A DNA stretch of 64,000 nucleotides from contig JAHCBC010000001.1 in NCBI GenBank assembly GCA_019634595.1, positions 620,001 to 684,000 of the forward strand, read 5' to 3'. The notes below the pieces were generated by a model, which worked only from the letters and a program-made list of their open reading frames with translations, did not search any database and had not been told where the DNA came from. The DNA comes from Akkermansiaceae bacterium. Its GTDB lineage: Bacteria; Verrucomicrobiota; Verrucomicrobiia; Verrucomicrobiales; Akkermansiaceae. Each line of letters starts with the position of its first letter. Position 1 is the first letter of the stretch. Shown piece by piece: positions 34,604 to 44,467 of the stretch. Both the position numbers and the translations under genes were made by a program.

Positions 34604-36769
34604 TCACCTGCGGCGTCCCCGGACCGGCTTCGCGCGGGGGATGAGGCCTTCGGCTTCCGCTTCCTCCGTGATGGTTGGCTTCGGTGCGGTGGGTTTGGCG
34701 CTGGTGGCAGGGGCTTCCGGAGCGGTGGTGTCGGCCTCGTCGCCGCTTTCGCCATCTTCCGTTGCAATGATCTGGATGGTGGAGAGGAAATTTTCGGGGA
34801 GTATCATATCCTCGGCTTCATAGCGCTTGTCGTTGCCGGCGAATTCCGTCTGCGGGCTGAGGCCCAGCCTGATGCCGTCGTTCTCCTGTCCGAAAATGCC
34901 CTGGTAGATCACATTGGCGAGGGGGCCTGCCACGGCGCCACCGGACCCGCCGTTCTGCACCAGCACGCACACCGCATACTTCGGCTTGTCGAACGGAGCG
35001 AAGCTGACGACCCAGGCATTGTGGGACTTCTTGCCACGGTCGATGGTTTGCGCCGTTCCGGTTTTGGCAGCGACTTCGACATTGGGAACCTTGAGCTTGC
35101 CCGCGGTGCCTCCCGCTTCGTTGACCGCCATCCACATGCCCTTCCGGATCAGCTCCAGATCGGACGGCTTCACCCCCGCCTCGGTGATGTCCACCTTGAG
35201 CTTCGGCGTGTCCGTGATGATGACCTCGCCATCATCCCCCACCACTTTCTTCACGATGCGGGGGCTGTAGTATTTACCGCCGTTGGCGATGCAGGAAACC
35301 ATCGCGCAGAGCTGGAGCGGGGTCGCCATCGCGTTGCCCTGCCCGATGGAGAGGAAGGCATTCTCCACCAGCGTTACGCTCGCGCTTGGATAGCGGGCCT
35401 TCCATTCCTTGTTGCCGGGAATGATGCCGGGTTCCTCGTTCGGCAGTTCGATGCCGGTCTTCTGGCCGAAGCCGACGAGGGTGAATCCTTCGGTCATGCC
35501 CCGGGGGGTGACTGCACCCGCCATCTTGTTGAAGTAGGGGTTGCAGGATTGCTGGATGGCCTTCGCCAGCCCCAGGGTGCCGTGGTTGCCCTTGCTCTTG
35601 TTGTAGAGCCAGCAGCCGATGGAATGGTTGCCGAATTTGATGTAACCGGGGCTGCAACTGAAGGAATTGTTGGCGACCCCTTTCATCGAACCGGAGATTG
35701 CCGTGGGCAGCTTGAATGTGGAGCCGGGGGCAAAGCCGGACAGTCCGCGGTTGGTGAACGGCTTGAACGGGTTCGCGTTGTATTCGGCGAACTGCTTCGC
35801 GGTGATGCTGGGGACGAAGGAATTCAGGTCATAGTCCGGCACGGAGGCCAGCGCCAGCACCTCGCCGGTGTTCACATCCATCACGATCGCCGCACCTCGG
35901 CCGACCTTCCGCATGACATTTTCCGCCAGCAACTGGATCCGGGCGTCCAGGGTGAGCTGCACGTTGGCACCGGCCCGCGGGTTGCTCTCCGGGAAGGAAC
36001 TGACGACCGCCCCTTTCTCATCCATCACCACCTGCGTCTTCGCGCTGATGCCGCGCAGGTGCTGGTCCATGGTGCCCTCAATGCCCATTTCCCCGCGTTC
36101 GTCGCCGACGTAGTGGTTGAACTCCCTCTTCTCCGCGTCCGTGATGTCCTTTTTCTCCCACTGTTTCACGAAGCCGATGACGTGGGACGCGAGCGCGCCG
36201 TAGGGATATTCCCGCTGTGGCTTGGTGCGGATGGTCACTCCGGGCAGTTCCAGGTTATGTTCCGCGAACTTGGCGAACTCCTCATAGTTGAGGTCCGCCC
36301 GGTAGGTGAAAGGCACCAGTCCGCCGTGGGTGCGGTAGTGCACCCGCAGCGCGTTCTCGTTGTAGCTTTTGTCCAGTTTCAGTTCCTTCAGGCGGGCGAC
36401 CGTCCATTCGTTGACGATCCTGACGATGTCCCGCTCGGGGATTTTCCGCTGCATCCCGCTCACCAAGGCCACGCGGTTCAGTTTCGGGTCGTCGTCGTGC
36501 TGGCGGCGGTAGGCGCGGTAGATTTCATCCAGGTTGAAGGATACCTCGTAGTTGCGGAGGTTGCGGGCCAGCTCGACCCCGTTGCGGTCGGTGATGTTGC
36601 CGCGGATGCCGGGTTCCCGCACCGTGACGATGCGGCTGCCGGGGACCTGCGCCTGGAAGTGTTCCTTGCGCTCGATCTGGAAGCTGTGCAGGCGGGTCAG
36701 CAGCGAACCGAACCCGAACAGGATGAGGGCGGTGAGCAGATAGATTCTGACGCGGTAATGGGGTTCCAT
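34604..36769 (-). CDS. mrdA: penicillin-binding protein 2, peptidoglycan transpeptidase
   Basis: The start at 36769 (MEPHYRVRIY) puts the single membrane segment at about 8-26 and a product of 721 residues. The PBP dimer domain has GNITDRNGVELARN. The transpeptidase has S350 in PGSTFK (SxxK), and KTG in AAKTGTAQ near 560. It cross-links peptidoglycan in side-wall elongation with RodA and MreBCD. The C-terminal tail of about 60 residues is Glu-, Ala- and Pro-rich and probably disordered. It starts 7 bases after mreD. No rodA lies in this window. Confidence 0.94.
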   Translation of the reverse strand: MEPHYRVRIYLLTALILFGFGSLLTRLHSFQIERKEHFQAQVPGSRIVTVREPGIRGNITDRNGVELARNLRNYEVSFNLDEIYRAYRRQHDDDPKLNRVALVSGMQRKIPERDIVRIVNEWTVARLKELKLDKSYNENALRVHYRTHGGLVPFTYRADLNYEEFAKFAEHNLELPGVTIRTKPQREYPYGALASHVIGFVKQWEKKDITDAEKREFNHYVGDERGEMGIEGTMDQHLRGISAKTQVVMDEKGAVVSSFPESNPRAGANVQLTLDARIQLLAENVMRKVGRGAAIVMDVNTGEVLALASVPDYDLNSFVPSITAKQFAEYNANPFKPFTNRGLSGFAPGSTFKLPTAISGSMKGVANNSFSCSPGYIKFGNHSIGCWLYNKSKGNHGTLGLAKAIQQSCNPYFNKMAGAVTPRGMTEGFTLVGFGQKTGIELPNEEPGIIPGNKEWKARYPSASVTLVENAFLSIGQGNAMATPLQLCAMVSCIANGGKYYSPRIVKKVVGDDGEVIITDTPKLKVDITEAGVKPSDLELIRKGMWMAVNEAGGTAGKLKVPNVEVAAKTGTAQTIDRGKKSHNAWVVSFAPFDKPKYAVCVLVQNGGSGGAVAGPLANVIYQGIFGQENDGIRLGLSPQTEFAGNDKRYEAEDMILPENFLSTIQIIATEDGESGDEADTTAPEAPATSAKPTAPKPTITEEAEAEGLIPRAKPVRGRRR

Positions 36770-36776
36770 GGGGAAA

Positions 36777-37364
36777 TCAGAAGGTGCGGCGGCGGTTCTT
36801 TTTGTCCGCATCCGGGTTGATGGAATATTGGCATAGCGAAGCGATCGAAAAGAGCAGCCAGAAGACCAGCGGGGAGAACAGCATGGTCGCCAGCGAGGTA
36901 TAGGCCATCTGCATCAGCGTGGCCTTTGTCAGGATGAACCCACCCCGGATGAAGCTGATGGTCGCATACTCCGCGGCCAGATAGAGGAACACCGCGATGC
37001 CGGAGAGGGCCACGGAGAGATACCATTTGCCCTGCCGGAACAGCGGCTGGATGCCCTGCATCAGGTAGCCCATGCCCGCGAACAGCAGGATGGACGAGCC
37101 GAAGCGGATGGACTCCACCGGCTGGGTGTACACCTCAGGATCCCCGCCGTGGGGACCGGTCACGCTGTTCGCATCCCACAGGAATCCGGAAATGAGCGCC
37201 AGCAGCAGCATGGCGGGGGACTCCACCGTGACGGCGGCACAGAGGAAGACCAACTGCACCAGCAGCACGCGGGAGTTGTGGAAACCCGTGAACGCCGGAA
37301 GGAACTGCTGCACCACAAACGCGGCGAGCACCAGCAGGACGGTGATGATGGTGTAGCGGATCAC
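36777..37364 (-). CDS. mreD: MreD-like rod-shape membrane protein
   Basis: The 195-residue protein has about six membrane segments (for example TIITVLLVLAAFVVQQFLPAF and MLLLALISGFLWDANSV). It sits between mreC (gap of 3 bases) and the PBP2 gene (gap of 7), which is the usual mreD place. The primary sequence is poorly conserved in this family, so the call rests mainly on order and topology. It would link MreC with the elongation complex in the inner membrane. The C-terminus is basic (KKNRRRTF). Confidence 0.85.
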   Translation of the reverse strand: MIRYTIITVLLVLAAFVVQQFLPAFTGFHNSRVLLVQLVFLCAAVTVESPAMLLLALISGFLWDANSVTGPHGGDPEVYTQPVESIRFGSSILLFAGMGYLMQGIQPLFRQGKWYLSVALSGIAVFLYLAAEYATISFIRGGFILTKATLMQMAYTSLATMLFSPLVFWLLFSIASLCQYSINPDADKKNRRRTF

Positions 37365-37367
37365 GGC

Positions 37368-38177
37368 TCAGGGATCTCCCGATAGCACGACGAAAACCGT
37401 GCTGAGATCCGCGAAGTCAACCGAGGGACGGACGATAGCTTCGGAATCCAGCGCGCCTTTCTCGACGTGCTCAATGGTTCCTAAAAGGATGTTGGCCTGG
37501 AAGATGCCTCCCCGGCCGGTGGTGAATACAAGTTGTCCAGGTTTGAGCAGGGCTTCCTTGGACAAAAATCTCAGGCGCAGGCGCGGCTCGCCTTCGCTCA
37601 TGCCTCCGCGGGGGCCGCTGAGGATGCCGATCTCCGGTGAACCTTCCACTTTCGCGGAAACCTGGCATTTCTCGTCCGTCAGCAGCAGGACGGACGAACG
37701 GCCATTGTCCGCACGGTCGATCTTGCCGACGAGACCTTCGTTGGAAAGCACCGCGAGCTGGATGCCGATCCCGCGTTCGGTCCCTGCGTCGATCTCCACG
37801 GTCTGGCCCCAGGTGTTCGGCTGGTTGCGGATGACCCGTGCGGCCACCACGTCGAACTTCGTTGCCTGCTTGAACTGCAGGGCATGGCGGAACTGGGCGT
37901 TTTCATTCTCCAGTTCGCGGAAACGGGACTCGATGACGCGCAAACGGCCAAGCCTGCCATTCACGGCTTCCAGCTCGGTTTCGAGCGCCTTTGAGTGCCG
38001 GACTTCCTCCATGAAATTCCGGGCGTTGACCTCCGTCTTGGAGCCGACGCTGAGGAAAGGGGACATGGCGGAGAAATAGACCGCCTGGATCTCCCGTACT
38101 GCCCGCTCGCTGCGGGTAAGCGCCCACATGGCCCCTCCGAGGAAGAGCAGGAGTGCGATGAGGTTGAGTGGTTTCAT
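37368..38177 (-). CDS. mreC: rod shape-determining protein MreC
   Basis: The 269-residue protein has an N-terminal membrane segment (LIALLLFLGGAMWAL), a helix that probably forms a coiled coil (ALETELEAVNGRLGRLRVIESRFRELENENAQFR) and the beta-rich periplasmic domain typical of MreC, with ARVIRNQPNTWGQTVEIDAGTERGI and VGKIDRADNGRSSVLLLTDEKCQVSAKV. It links the cytoplasmic MreB filament to peptidoglycan synthases. It follows mreB by 26 bases. Confidence 0.93.
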   Translation of the reverse strand: MKPLNLIALLLFLGGAMWALTRSERAVREIQAVYFSAMSPFLSVGSKTEVNARNFMEEVRHSKALETELEAVNGRLGRLRVIESRFRELENENAQFRHALQFKQATKFDVVAARVIRNQPNTWGQTVEIDAGTERGIGIQLAVLSNEGLVGKIDRADNGRSSVLLLTDEKCQVSAKVEGSPEIGILSGPRGGMSEGEPRLRLRFLSKEALLKPGQLVFTTGRGGIFQANILLGTIEHVEKGALDSEAIVRPSVDFADLSTVFVVLSGDP

Positions 38178-38203
38178 GGCCGGAAAGGGGCCGTGATCTC
38201 AGA

Positions 38204-39232
<1,029 letters not shown>

Positions 39233-39448
39233 TGGATGAAATTGAGAATGAGAGACTCGTGGAGAAAGTGTCAGCGATCCGGACGCACCGGGTGGCGTCG
39301 GCTTGCGACCGCGGAAAAAAACTTCCGCAAGACAAGTCGGCGGCATACAGCGCCGGAAGAGGGGAAAAGGCTCATCATTCGGCCCGCTCAGGTCAAGCGG
39401 GAATCCGGTGTTCCCCAAAGTCTTTTCAGGCGTTCCACGCCCTCAATC

Positions 39449-40243
39449 TCAGTGCTTCGCAAGCAGCGGTCCGACCGCCGAACGGCGGACCAGGAACTCA
39501 TCCCCGACCGCCCCATAAGCCTGCGCCCCGATCCCCGTCGGGTCGTGTTCGAAGATCGTTTTTCCGTGGCTCGGTGCCTCGCCGATCCGGATGGTGCGCG
39601 GAACAACCGCTTGATACATCTGTTCCGGGAAATATTTGGATACTTCCTCCACGACTTGGCGGGAGAGCAGGGTGCGTCCGTCGTACATCGTCATGACGAT
39701 GCCCTCGAGGCGGATGTCCGGGTTCGCATCGGAACTGCGGATCTGGTCGATGACGTGGACGATCTTTGCCAAGCCCTCGAGGCCGAACCACTCGCACTGG
39801 AGGGGAATCACGATCTCATCCGCTGCGGCGAGGGCGGAGGTCATCAACACACCCAGCGAGGGGGGGGTATCGAGGATGCAATACTCAAAGAGGTCATTCG
39901 GCTTGAGCGCCTGGAGGATCTTCCGGAGGCGGGTGAGGTGGTCGTCGCTGCGGGCCAGCTCGATCTCGACGCCGGCGAGGTCCATTTCGGATGGGACCAG
40001 CCACAGGTTTTCGCGGCCCGTTTCCATGATCTGGTCATGGACGGTCTTTTCCCCGATCAGCACCGGATACATGCTGCTGCCGTCCGGAGGCTCGATGCCG
40101 AGTCCGCTGGTGCAGTTCGCCTGGGGATCGAGGTCGATCAGCAGCACGCGCTGGCCACGGAGGGCAAGTGCGGCGGAGAGGTTGAGTGCGGTGGTGGTTT
40201 TACCCACGCCGCCCTTCTGATTGGCGATGGCGACAACTTTCAT
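39449..40243 (-). CDS. parA: ParA-family chromosome partition ATPase
   Basis: The start at 40243 (MKVVAIANQKGGVGKTT) is chosen, giving 264 residues, the usual size of chromosomal Soj/ParA. The deviant Walker A KGGVGKTT, RVLLIDLDPQANCTSG and CILDTPPSLGVLMTSALAAAD are all present. With ParB and parS it would move origins to daughter cells. No parB lies beside it and it may be carried elsewhere. It is divergent from the SWIM helicase, with 123 bases between. The 216-base gap to mreB contains a CCCGCT/AGCGGG hairpin at 39383-39401 without a T-run. Confidence 0.95.
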   Translation of the reverse strand: MKVVAIANQKGGVGKTTTALNLSAALALRGQRVLLIDLDPQANCTSGLGIEPPDGSSMYPVLIGEKTVHDQIMETGRENLWLVPSEMDLAGVEIELARSDDHLTRLRKILQALKPNDLFEYCILDTPPSLGVLMTSALAAADEIVIPLQCEWFGLEGLAKIVHVIDQIRSSDANPDIRLEGIVMTMYDGRTLLSRQVVEEVSKYFPEQMYQAVVPRTIRIGEAPSHGKTIFEHDPTGIGAQAYGAVGDEFLVRRSAVGPLLAKH

Positions 40244-40366
40244 GATTCCCAGAGGCAGGCCCGACGGTCGCGGAGTCTTCCGGTTGGGCGGTGGACTGGC
40301 AACCAAATTGCAGCGGAAGAGAGAGAAGTTGATCCGCAGGGCTTCCCGCGGCAGCATCCGCGGGAC

Positions 40367-43300
40367 ATGACCGGGTGGAATGAATCAACGCTGCGGGGCG
40401 CGGCATCGTGGAAGGCCTTCAAGGAAGGGAAGGGCTTGTTCGATGCCGGCGCGGTCACGGGCGTGAAGAGTGACGGTGCGCAGTGGAGCGGGACGGTGCG
40501 GGAGGGGAAGCGTGTTTTCAAAGTATCTGTGAAGGTGCTGTCGCCGACCAACCTGGAGGCGCGCTGCGCGTGCCCCGACAACCAATCGACCGGTGCGGTG
40601 TGCGCCCACGCGGTGGCCTCCGGTCTGGCCGCCCTGGGCGGCACTCCTGTCGCTGCTCAGCAGCCCACGGCATCCAGAGCTGCCGTGGCAACAGCGGCTG
40701 TTGCGCGTGCCGCCGCTCCGCCTGCGGCAGCCCCGGCGGTGGTGGCGTTCTCCATCGGCCTGCCGGTGAACTGGCAGGAATCCCTGAAGAGGGGGAAGCT
40801 GGCCGCGGCCCTCACCATGGGAGGGGACATCACCCCGGCGGATGAACGGCTTTCCTCATGGCTGGCCGGGACGGGATTGAAGCCCGCCGCCAATCTCCAG
40901 CTCAATCTGGATGGCGCCCTCTGCGAATCCTTTCTCCGCGCTGCCATCGGGCATCCCCGGGTCGCGGTCCGGAAGACGGACACCCGGATCACCATCCAGG
41001 AGCCGGGGGCCTATCCCGTCGGCTCACCGGAGAGGGTGGGAGAGTCGGTCTACCTGACGGCGGGGGACGATCTCATCCAGGTGGGCGAGGGGTGGTTCCG
41101 GATTTCCGAAAGTGAGATCGCGCCAGTGGGTCCGGCTGTCTCTCCAATTTGGTTGAAACAACTGTTGGTGCGTCTCGGGCGGGATCGGAACATCCGCATT
41201 CCTCTCAGGGATTTCCTCCGCGAGATCGGGCAGTGGCAGGAGTGGATCGGGTTCTCGCCAGTTCCGTGGTTGGATGACATCCACTTCGTCCCCGCCGATC
41301 ATGTGATCGAGATGAAAATCGACGGCACCCTCCAACGGTTGGAGGCGACGGTCGGTGTCAGGTATGGGACTTCTCCCGCCGTTCCGCTGGGGCTTGGCGA
41401 AGTGGCTGCATTGCCAAAGTTGGAAGGGGACCGATGCCAAGTGCGGGACTGGTCGTCCGAAAAGCTGGCCGCCAGCCAGCTCACTGCATTTGGATTTGAA
41501 TCGGTTGATTCAAGCGCATGGATCCTGAAGGGGGAGGACGCGGTCATCCGCTTCCTGTCGAAGAGTCTTCCGGATGTTGAAACGGGGTGGAAGATCACGG
41601 AAAGCGATCGCTTCAAAGTGACAAGAAAGCAAGTGGCCGTCATCGAGCCGAAGATCAAGATCCTCGGCTCAGGAGATGATTGGCTGAGGTTTGATTTTTC
41701 GTTTCAATCGAATGATGGTCGTTCTTTCACGGCGGCGGACATCCGCCAACTCCTCGTTTCAAAGCGCGGAAATGGCGCGCAGAAAGTGGTCATTTCAGAC
41801 GATGCTTCAAGCATGATCGAACCGCTGTTCGCCGAGCTGGATATTATCCGCCAAGAAGCGAATGGATTCACCGCTTCCAAACGGGCCGGGGAGGTGATCC
41901 GGAAATTGTGTGAAAAATTACACAATTCGAATTCCTCCAGTGGTTTTCATGAAATAAATACCAGCAAGAGCTTCCCAGCGATCAAAGCTTCGTTGCGGGA
42001 GTATCAAACATATGGCGCAAGCTGGTTGATCGACCGTGTTTCAAACTACGGTGGCGCCCTTCTTGCAGATGATATGGGCTTGGGTAAGACTATCCAAGCA
42101 ATCGCTTGCATCGAACGATTGATCTGGCAATCCGAAGGGCCGGTGGTGATCGTCGCCACCGCCTCCTTGTTGGGTAACTGGCAGGCCGAGCTGCGCAAGT
42201 TTGCACCTCATCTTCCGGTCAGGCTACTCCATGGAACTGGCAGGGAAGCCGAGCAACGCGCCGTCAGATCCGGAGAGGTTTTGCTCACCACCTACGGAAC
42301 ATTGCCGAGGGATCTCGTCTGGTATTTGAAACAGAAATTCGCTGCCATCGTGGTCGATGAGGCGAGCTTGATGAGGAATCCGGACACGGATCACGCGAAG
42401 GCGATCAGCCGGTTGAATGCGGATGCCCGGATCGCCCTGACGGGAACTCCTGTGGAGAACGGAGTGAGGGATCTTTGGTCCATCTTCCGTTTCATCCAGC
42501 CCGACTGGTTGGGCAAACGGGAGGATTTCAAACAGCGGTATGAGCTCGCTGCGGACGATCCCAAGGTCCTTGAGCGCCTCCGTCTGAAGATCTCTCCGTT
42601 CATGCTTCGCCGGACCAAGGAAGAGGTCGCACCCGAGCTGCCATCCAAGATCTTCATCGAGGAATACTGTGACCTCACCGCCGACCAGCAAGGCGTCTAT
42701 CGGGAGTTGCTCGCCGAAGGCCGGAGGAAGGTGGAAGAGATGGAGGATGCCAAGAACGCCGGTGCAGCCAGGATGCGGATGCTGACGGTGCTGCTGCGTC
42801 TCAGGCAGGCCAGTTGTGACCTGGCTCTGTTTGAAAATGAGAAATTCAAACGCCTGTCTGTCACCCGCCGCTCGGCAAAATTGCAACGCCTGTTGGAACT
42901 GGTTTCAGAAGCGGTTTCGGGGAATCACAAAATACTAGTGTTCAGCCAATTTCAGAAGCAATTACGGGAAATTGAGAACAGCCTGAATGAGGCCGGAATC
43001 GGCTCCCTGCGGCTCGATGGCCAGACCAGAAACCGTCAGGAACTGGTTGATACGTTCCAGTCTGCGGATGGCCCGCCGGTGTTTCTGATCAGCCTCAAGG
43101 CGGGCGGCTACGGACTCAATCTCACCGCCGCGGACATCGTCATCCACTTCGATCCATGGTGGAATCCGGCGGCGGAAGCCCAGGCCACGGACCGGGCGCA
43201 CCGGATCGGCCAGACCCGGCCAGTGATCATCTACCGCCTCATTGCCCGTGGGACGGTGGAGGAGAAGGTGGTGAGCATGCAGGAAAAGAAACGGAAAGTT

Positions 43301-43381
43301 GCCGTCGCCATCGACGACGCGGGTGGCGGGGATGCCGCCGGCTGGAGCGAAGCGGAACTGATGGGGCTGCTGGAGGGATGA
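40367..43381 (+). CDS. SWIM zinc finger plus SNF2/SWI2 helicase-like ATPase
   Basis: The start at 40367 (MTGWNESTLR) gives 1004 residues. A SWIM zinc finger lies at C67-x-C69, C79-x-H81. An Ala/Pro linker follows, then a middle region of about 350 residues with no known motif. The SNF2 motor begins near 530: LLADDMGLGKT (K574), VVDEAS at about 664 (DEAS, where DEAH/DEAQ is usual), ALTGTPVENG, VFSQFQKQL, SLKAGGYGLNLTAADIVIHFDPWWNPAAEAQATDRAHRIGQTRPV. It moves along double-stranded DNA to remodel or displace proteins. The gene is markedly less GC-rich at 41640-42130. Bacterial SWIM-SNF2 proteins have no settled role. Confidence 0.9.
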   Translation: MTGWNESTLRGAASWKAFKEGKGLFDAGAVTGVKSDGAQWSGTVREGKRVFKVSVKVLSPTNLEARCACPDNQSTGAVCAHAVASGLAALGGTPVAAQQPTASRAAVATAAVARAAAPPAAAPAVVAFSIGLPVNWQESLKRGKLAAALTMGGDITPADERLSSWLAGTGLKPAANLQLNLDGALCESFLRAAIGHPRVAVRKTDTRITIQEPGAYPVGSPERVGESVYLTAGDDLIQVGEGWFRISESEIAPVGPAVSPIWLKQLLVRLGRDRNIRIPLRDFLREIGQWQEWIGFSPVPWLDDIHFVPADHVIEMKIDGTLQRLEATVGVRYGTSPAVPLGLGEVAALPKLEGDRCQVRDWSSEKLAASQLTAFGFESVDSSAWILKGEDAVIRFLSKSLPDVETGWKITESDRFKVTRKQVAVIEPKIKILGSGDDWLRFDFSFQSNDGRSFTAADIRQLLVSKRGNGAQKVVISDDASSMIEPLFAELDIIRQEANGFTASKRAGEVIRKLCEKLHNSNSSSGFHEINTSKSFPAIKASLREYQTYGASWLIDRVSNYGGALLADDMGLGKTIQAIACIERLIWQSEGPVVIVATASLLGNWQAELRKFAPHLPVRLLHGTGREAEQRAVRSGEVLLTTYGTLPRDLVWYLKQKFAAIVVDEASLMRNPDTDHAKAISRLNADARIALTGTPVENGVRDLWSIFRFIQPDWLGKREDFKQRYELAADDPKVLERLRLKISPFMLRRTKEEVAPELPSKIFIEEYCDLTADQQGVYRELLAEGRRKVEEMEDAKNAGAARMRMLTVLLRLRQASCDLALFENEKFKRLSVTRRSAKLQRLLELVSEAVSGNHKILVFSQFQKQLREIENSLNEAGIGSLRLDGQTRNRQELVDTFQSADGPPVFLISLKAGGYGLNLTAADIVIHFDPWWNPAAEAQATDRAHRIGQTRPVIIYRLIARGTVEEKVVSMQEKKRKVAVAIDDAGGGDAAGWSEAELMGLLEG

Positions 43382-43448
43382 ATCTCCAGGGACAAGGTGC
43401 TGGCCGTCCGGATCCCCCGGTGAAAATGGCTGGAAAACTTCGGCGGTC

Positions 43449-43477
43449 TTGACCAATCCGGGGCCGGATTCTAGGTC
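43449..43477 (+). promoter_or_regulatory. possible purC promoter, leaderless
   Basis: TTGACC at 43449-43454 (five of six match TTGACA), a 17-base spacer and TAGGTC at 43472-43477. Six bases separate the -10 from the ATG at 43484, so the mRNA would start at or next to the start codon. There is no Shine-Dalgarno sequence. The -10 is weak, so this is tentative. Confidence 0.35.
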
Positions 43478-43483
43478 TTTCCA

Positions 43484-44194
43484 ATGACACCGCTTTACGA
43501 GGGGAAGGCCAAGCGCCTCTGGGCCACGGAGAATCCGCACACGCTGCGGATGGAGTTCAAGAACGACGCCACCGCCTTCAACGGCGAGAAGAAGGCGCAG
43601 TTCGAAAACAAGGGCCGCCTCAACAACGCCATCAGCACCCTGATCTACGGATTTCTCGAAAAGGAAGGCGTGCCGACGCACTTCGTCCGCCAGATCGACG
43701 AAACGAACGTCGAGGTGAAAAAGGTCGAGATCCTGATGGTGGAGGTCATCGTCCGGAATCTGGCCGCGGGCAGTTTCTGCAAGCGCACGGGCATCGCCGA
43801 AGGAAAGGTTTTCTCACAACCGATCATCGAGTTCTCCTACAAGAGCGATGAGCTGGGTGACCCGCTCATCAATGACGATTACATCCGCGAAATGGGTCTC
43901 GCCTCCCCGGAAGATCTGGCGTTCCTGCGGACCGCCGCCCTGAAGGTGAACGGCATCCTCATCGACTTCTTCGCCAAGGCGGGCCTGAAGCTGGTGGATT
44001 TCAAACTCGAGTTCGGACGCCTGCAGGAAGATCCATCCGTGATCGTGCTGGCGGACGAGATCAGCCCCGACGGCTGCCGTCTGTGGGACCTGAAGACCGG
44101 TGAGAAGATGGACAAGGACCGCTTCCGCCGCGACCTCGGCGGAGTGATGGAAGCCTATGAGGAAGTCCTCGGCCGTCTGCAGAAGCAGGCCTGA
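43484..44194 (+). CDS. purC: phosphoribosylaminoimidazole-succinocarboxamide synthase
   Basis: The 236-residue enzyme has the normal short bacterial length. It joins aspartate to CAIR in purine synthesis. Motifs: YEGKAKRLW, FKNDATAFNGEKKAQ, LVDFKLEFG and LADEISPDGCRLWD near the C-terminus. It is alone, with a SWIM helicase upstream on the same strand and a terminator just after it. A promoter with no leader is possible. Confidence 0.96.
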   Translation: MTPLYEGKAKRLWATENPHTLRMEFKNDATAFNGEKKAQFENKGRLNNAISTLIYGFLEKEGVPTHFVRQIDETNVEVKKVEILMVEVIVRNLAAGSFCKRTGIAEGKVFSQPIIEFSYKSDELGDPLINDDYIREMGLASPEDLAFLRTAALKVNGILIDFFAKAGLKLVDFKLEFGRLQEDPSVIVLADEISPDGCRLWDLKTGEKMDKDRFRRDLGGVMEAYEEVLGRLQKQA

Positions 44195-44215
44195 TCTTTG
44201 CGACACCTTCCAAGG

Positions 44216-44254
44216 AAAGCGGGCCGGGAGCATTCATCCCCGCCCGCTTTTTGT
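44216..44254 (+). terminator. Rho-independent terminator after purC
   Basis: Nine-base stem AAAGCGGGC (44216-44224) / GCCCGCTTT (44242-44250), followed by TTGTT, so the strand continues in a T-rich run. It lies 21 bases after the purC stop. The remaining 200 bases up to the next gene hold only a possible promoter. Confidence 0.88.
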
Positions 44255-44380
44255 TGCCCTGCCGGGGTATCTATCAATGGGCGATCCCCGCGCAACGTGG
44301 CGGCACCACCCCATCATGATATAGCGATCCCATCTCCGGCTTTTGTTTCGGTCGCCGGGCATCGGGTGATTTAACATTTT

Positions 44381-44409
44381 TTGTCTGGAACCATTTGATT
44401 CCATAGGGT
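44381..44409 (+). promoter_or_regulatory. possible promoter of the lipid-use operon
   Basis: TTGTCT at 44381-44386, a 17-base spacer and TAGGGT at 44404-44409, preceded by an AT-rich stretch (TTTAACATTTT). Transcription would begin near 44416, leaving a leader of about 52 bases before the patatin ATG at 44468. The -35 is weak. Confidence 0.35.
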
Positions 44410-44467
44410 TCGCGGCTACTGTTAGGTGGGCTGGTGGTAAAGCCGGTCCGTAACCCACCGACGGGCC

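Noticed and set aside
34229..36820. Long plus-strand frame opposite PBP2
   Set aside because: Antisense shadow in GC-rich sequence; the PBP2 motifs on the minus strand are complete.
39383..39401. CCCGCT/AGCGGG hairpin between parA and mreB as a terminator
   Set aside because: There is no T-run on either strand, so it is not reported as a terminator.
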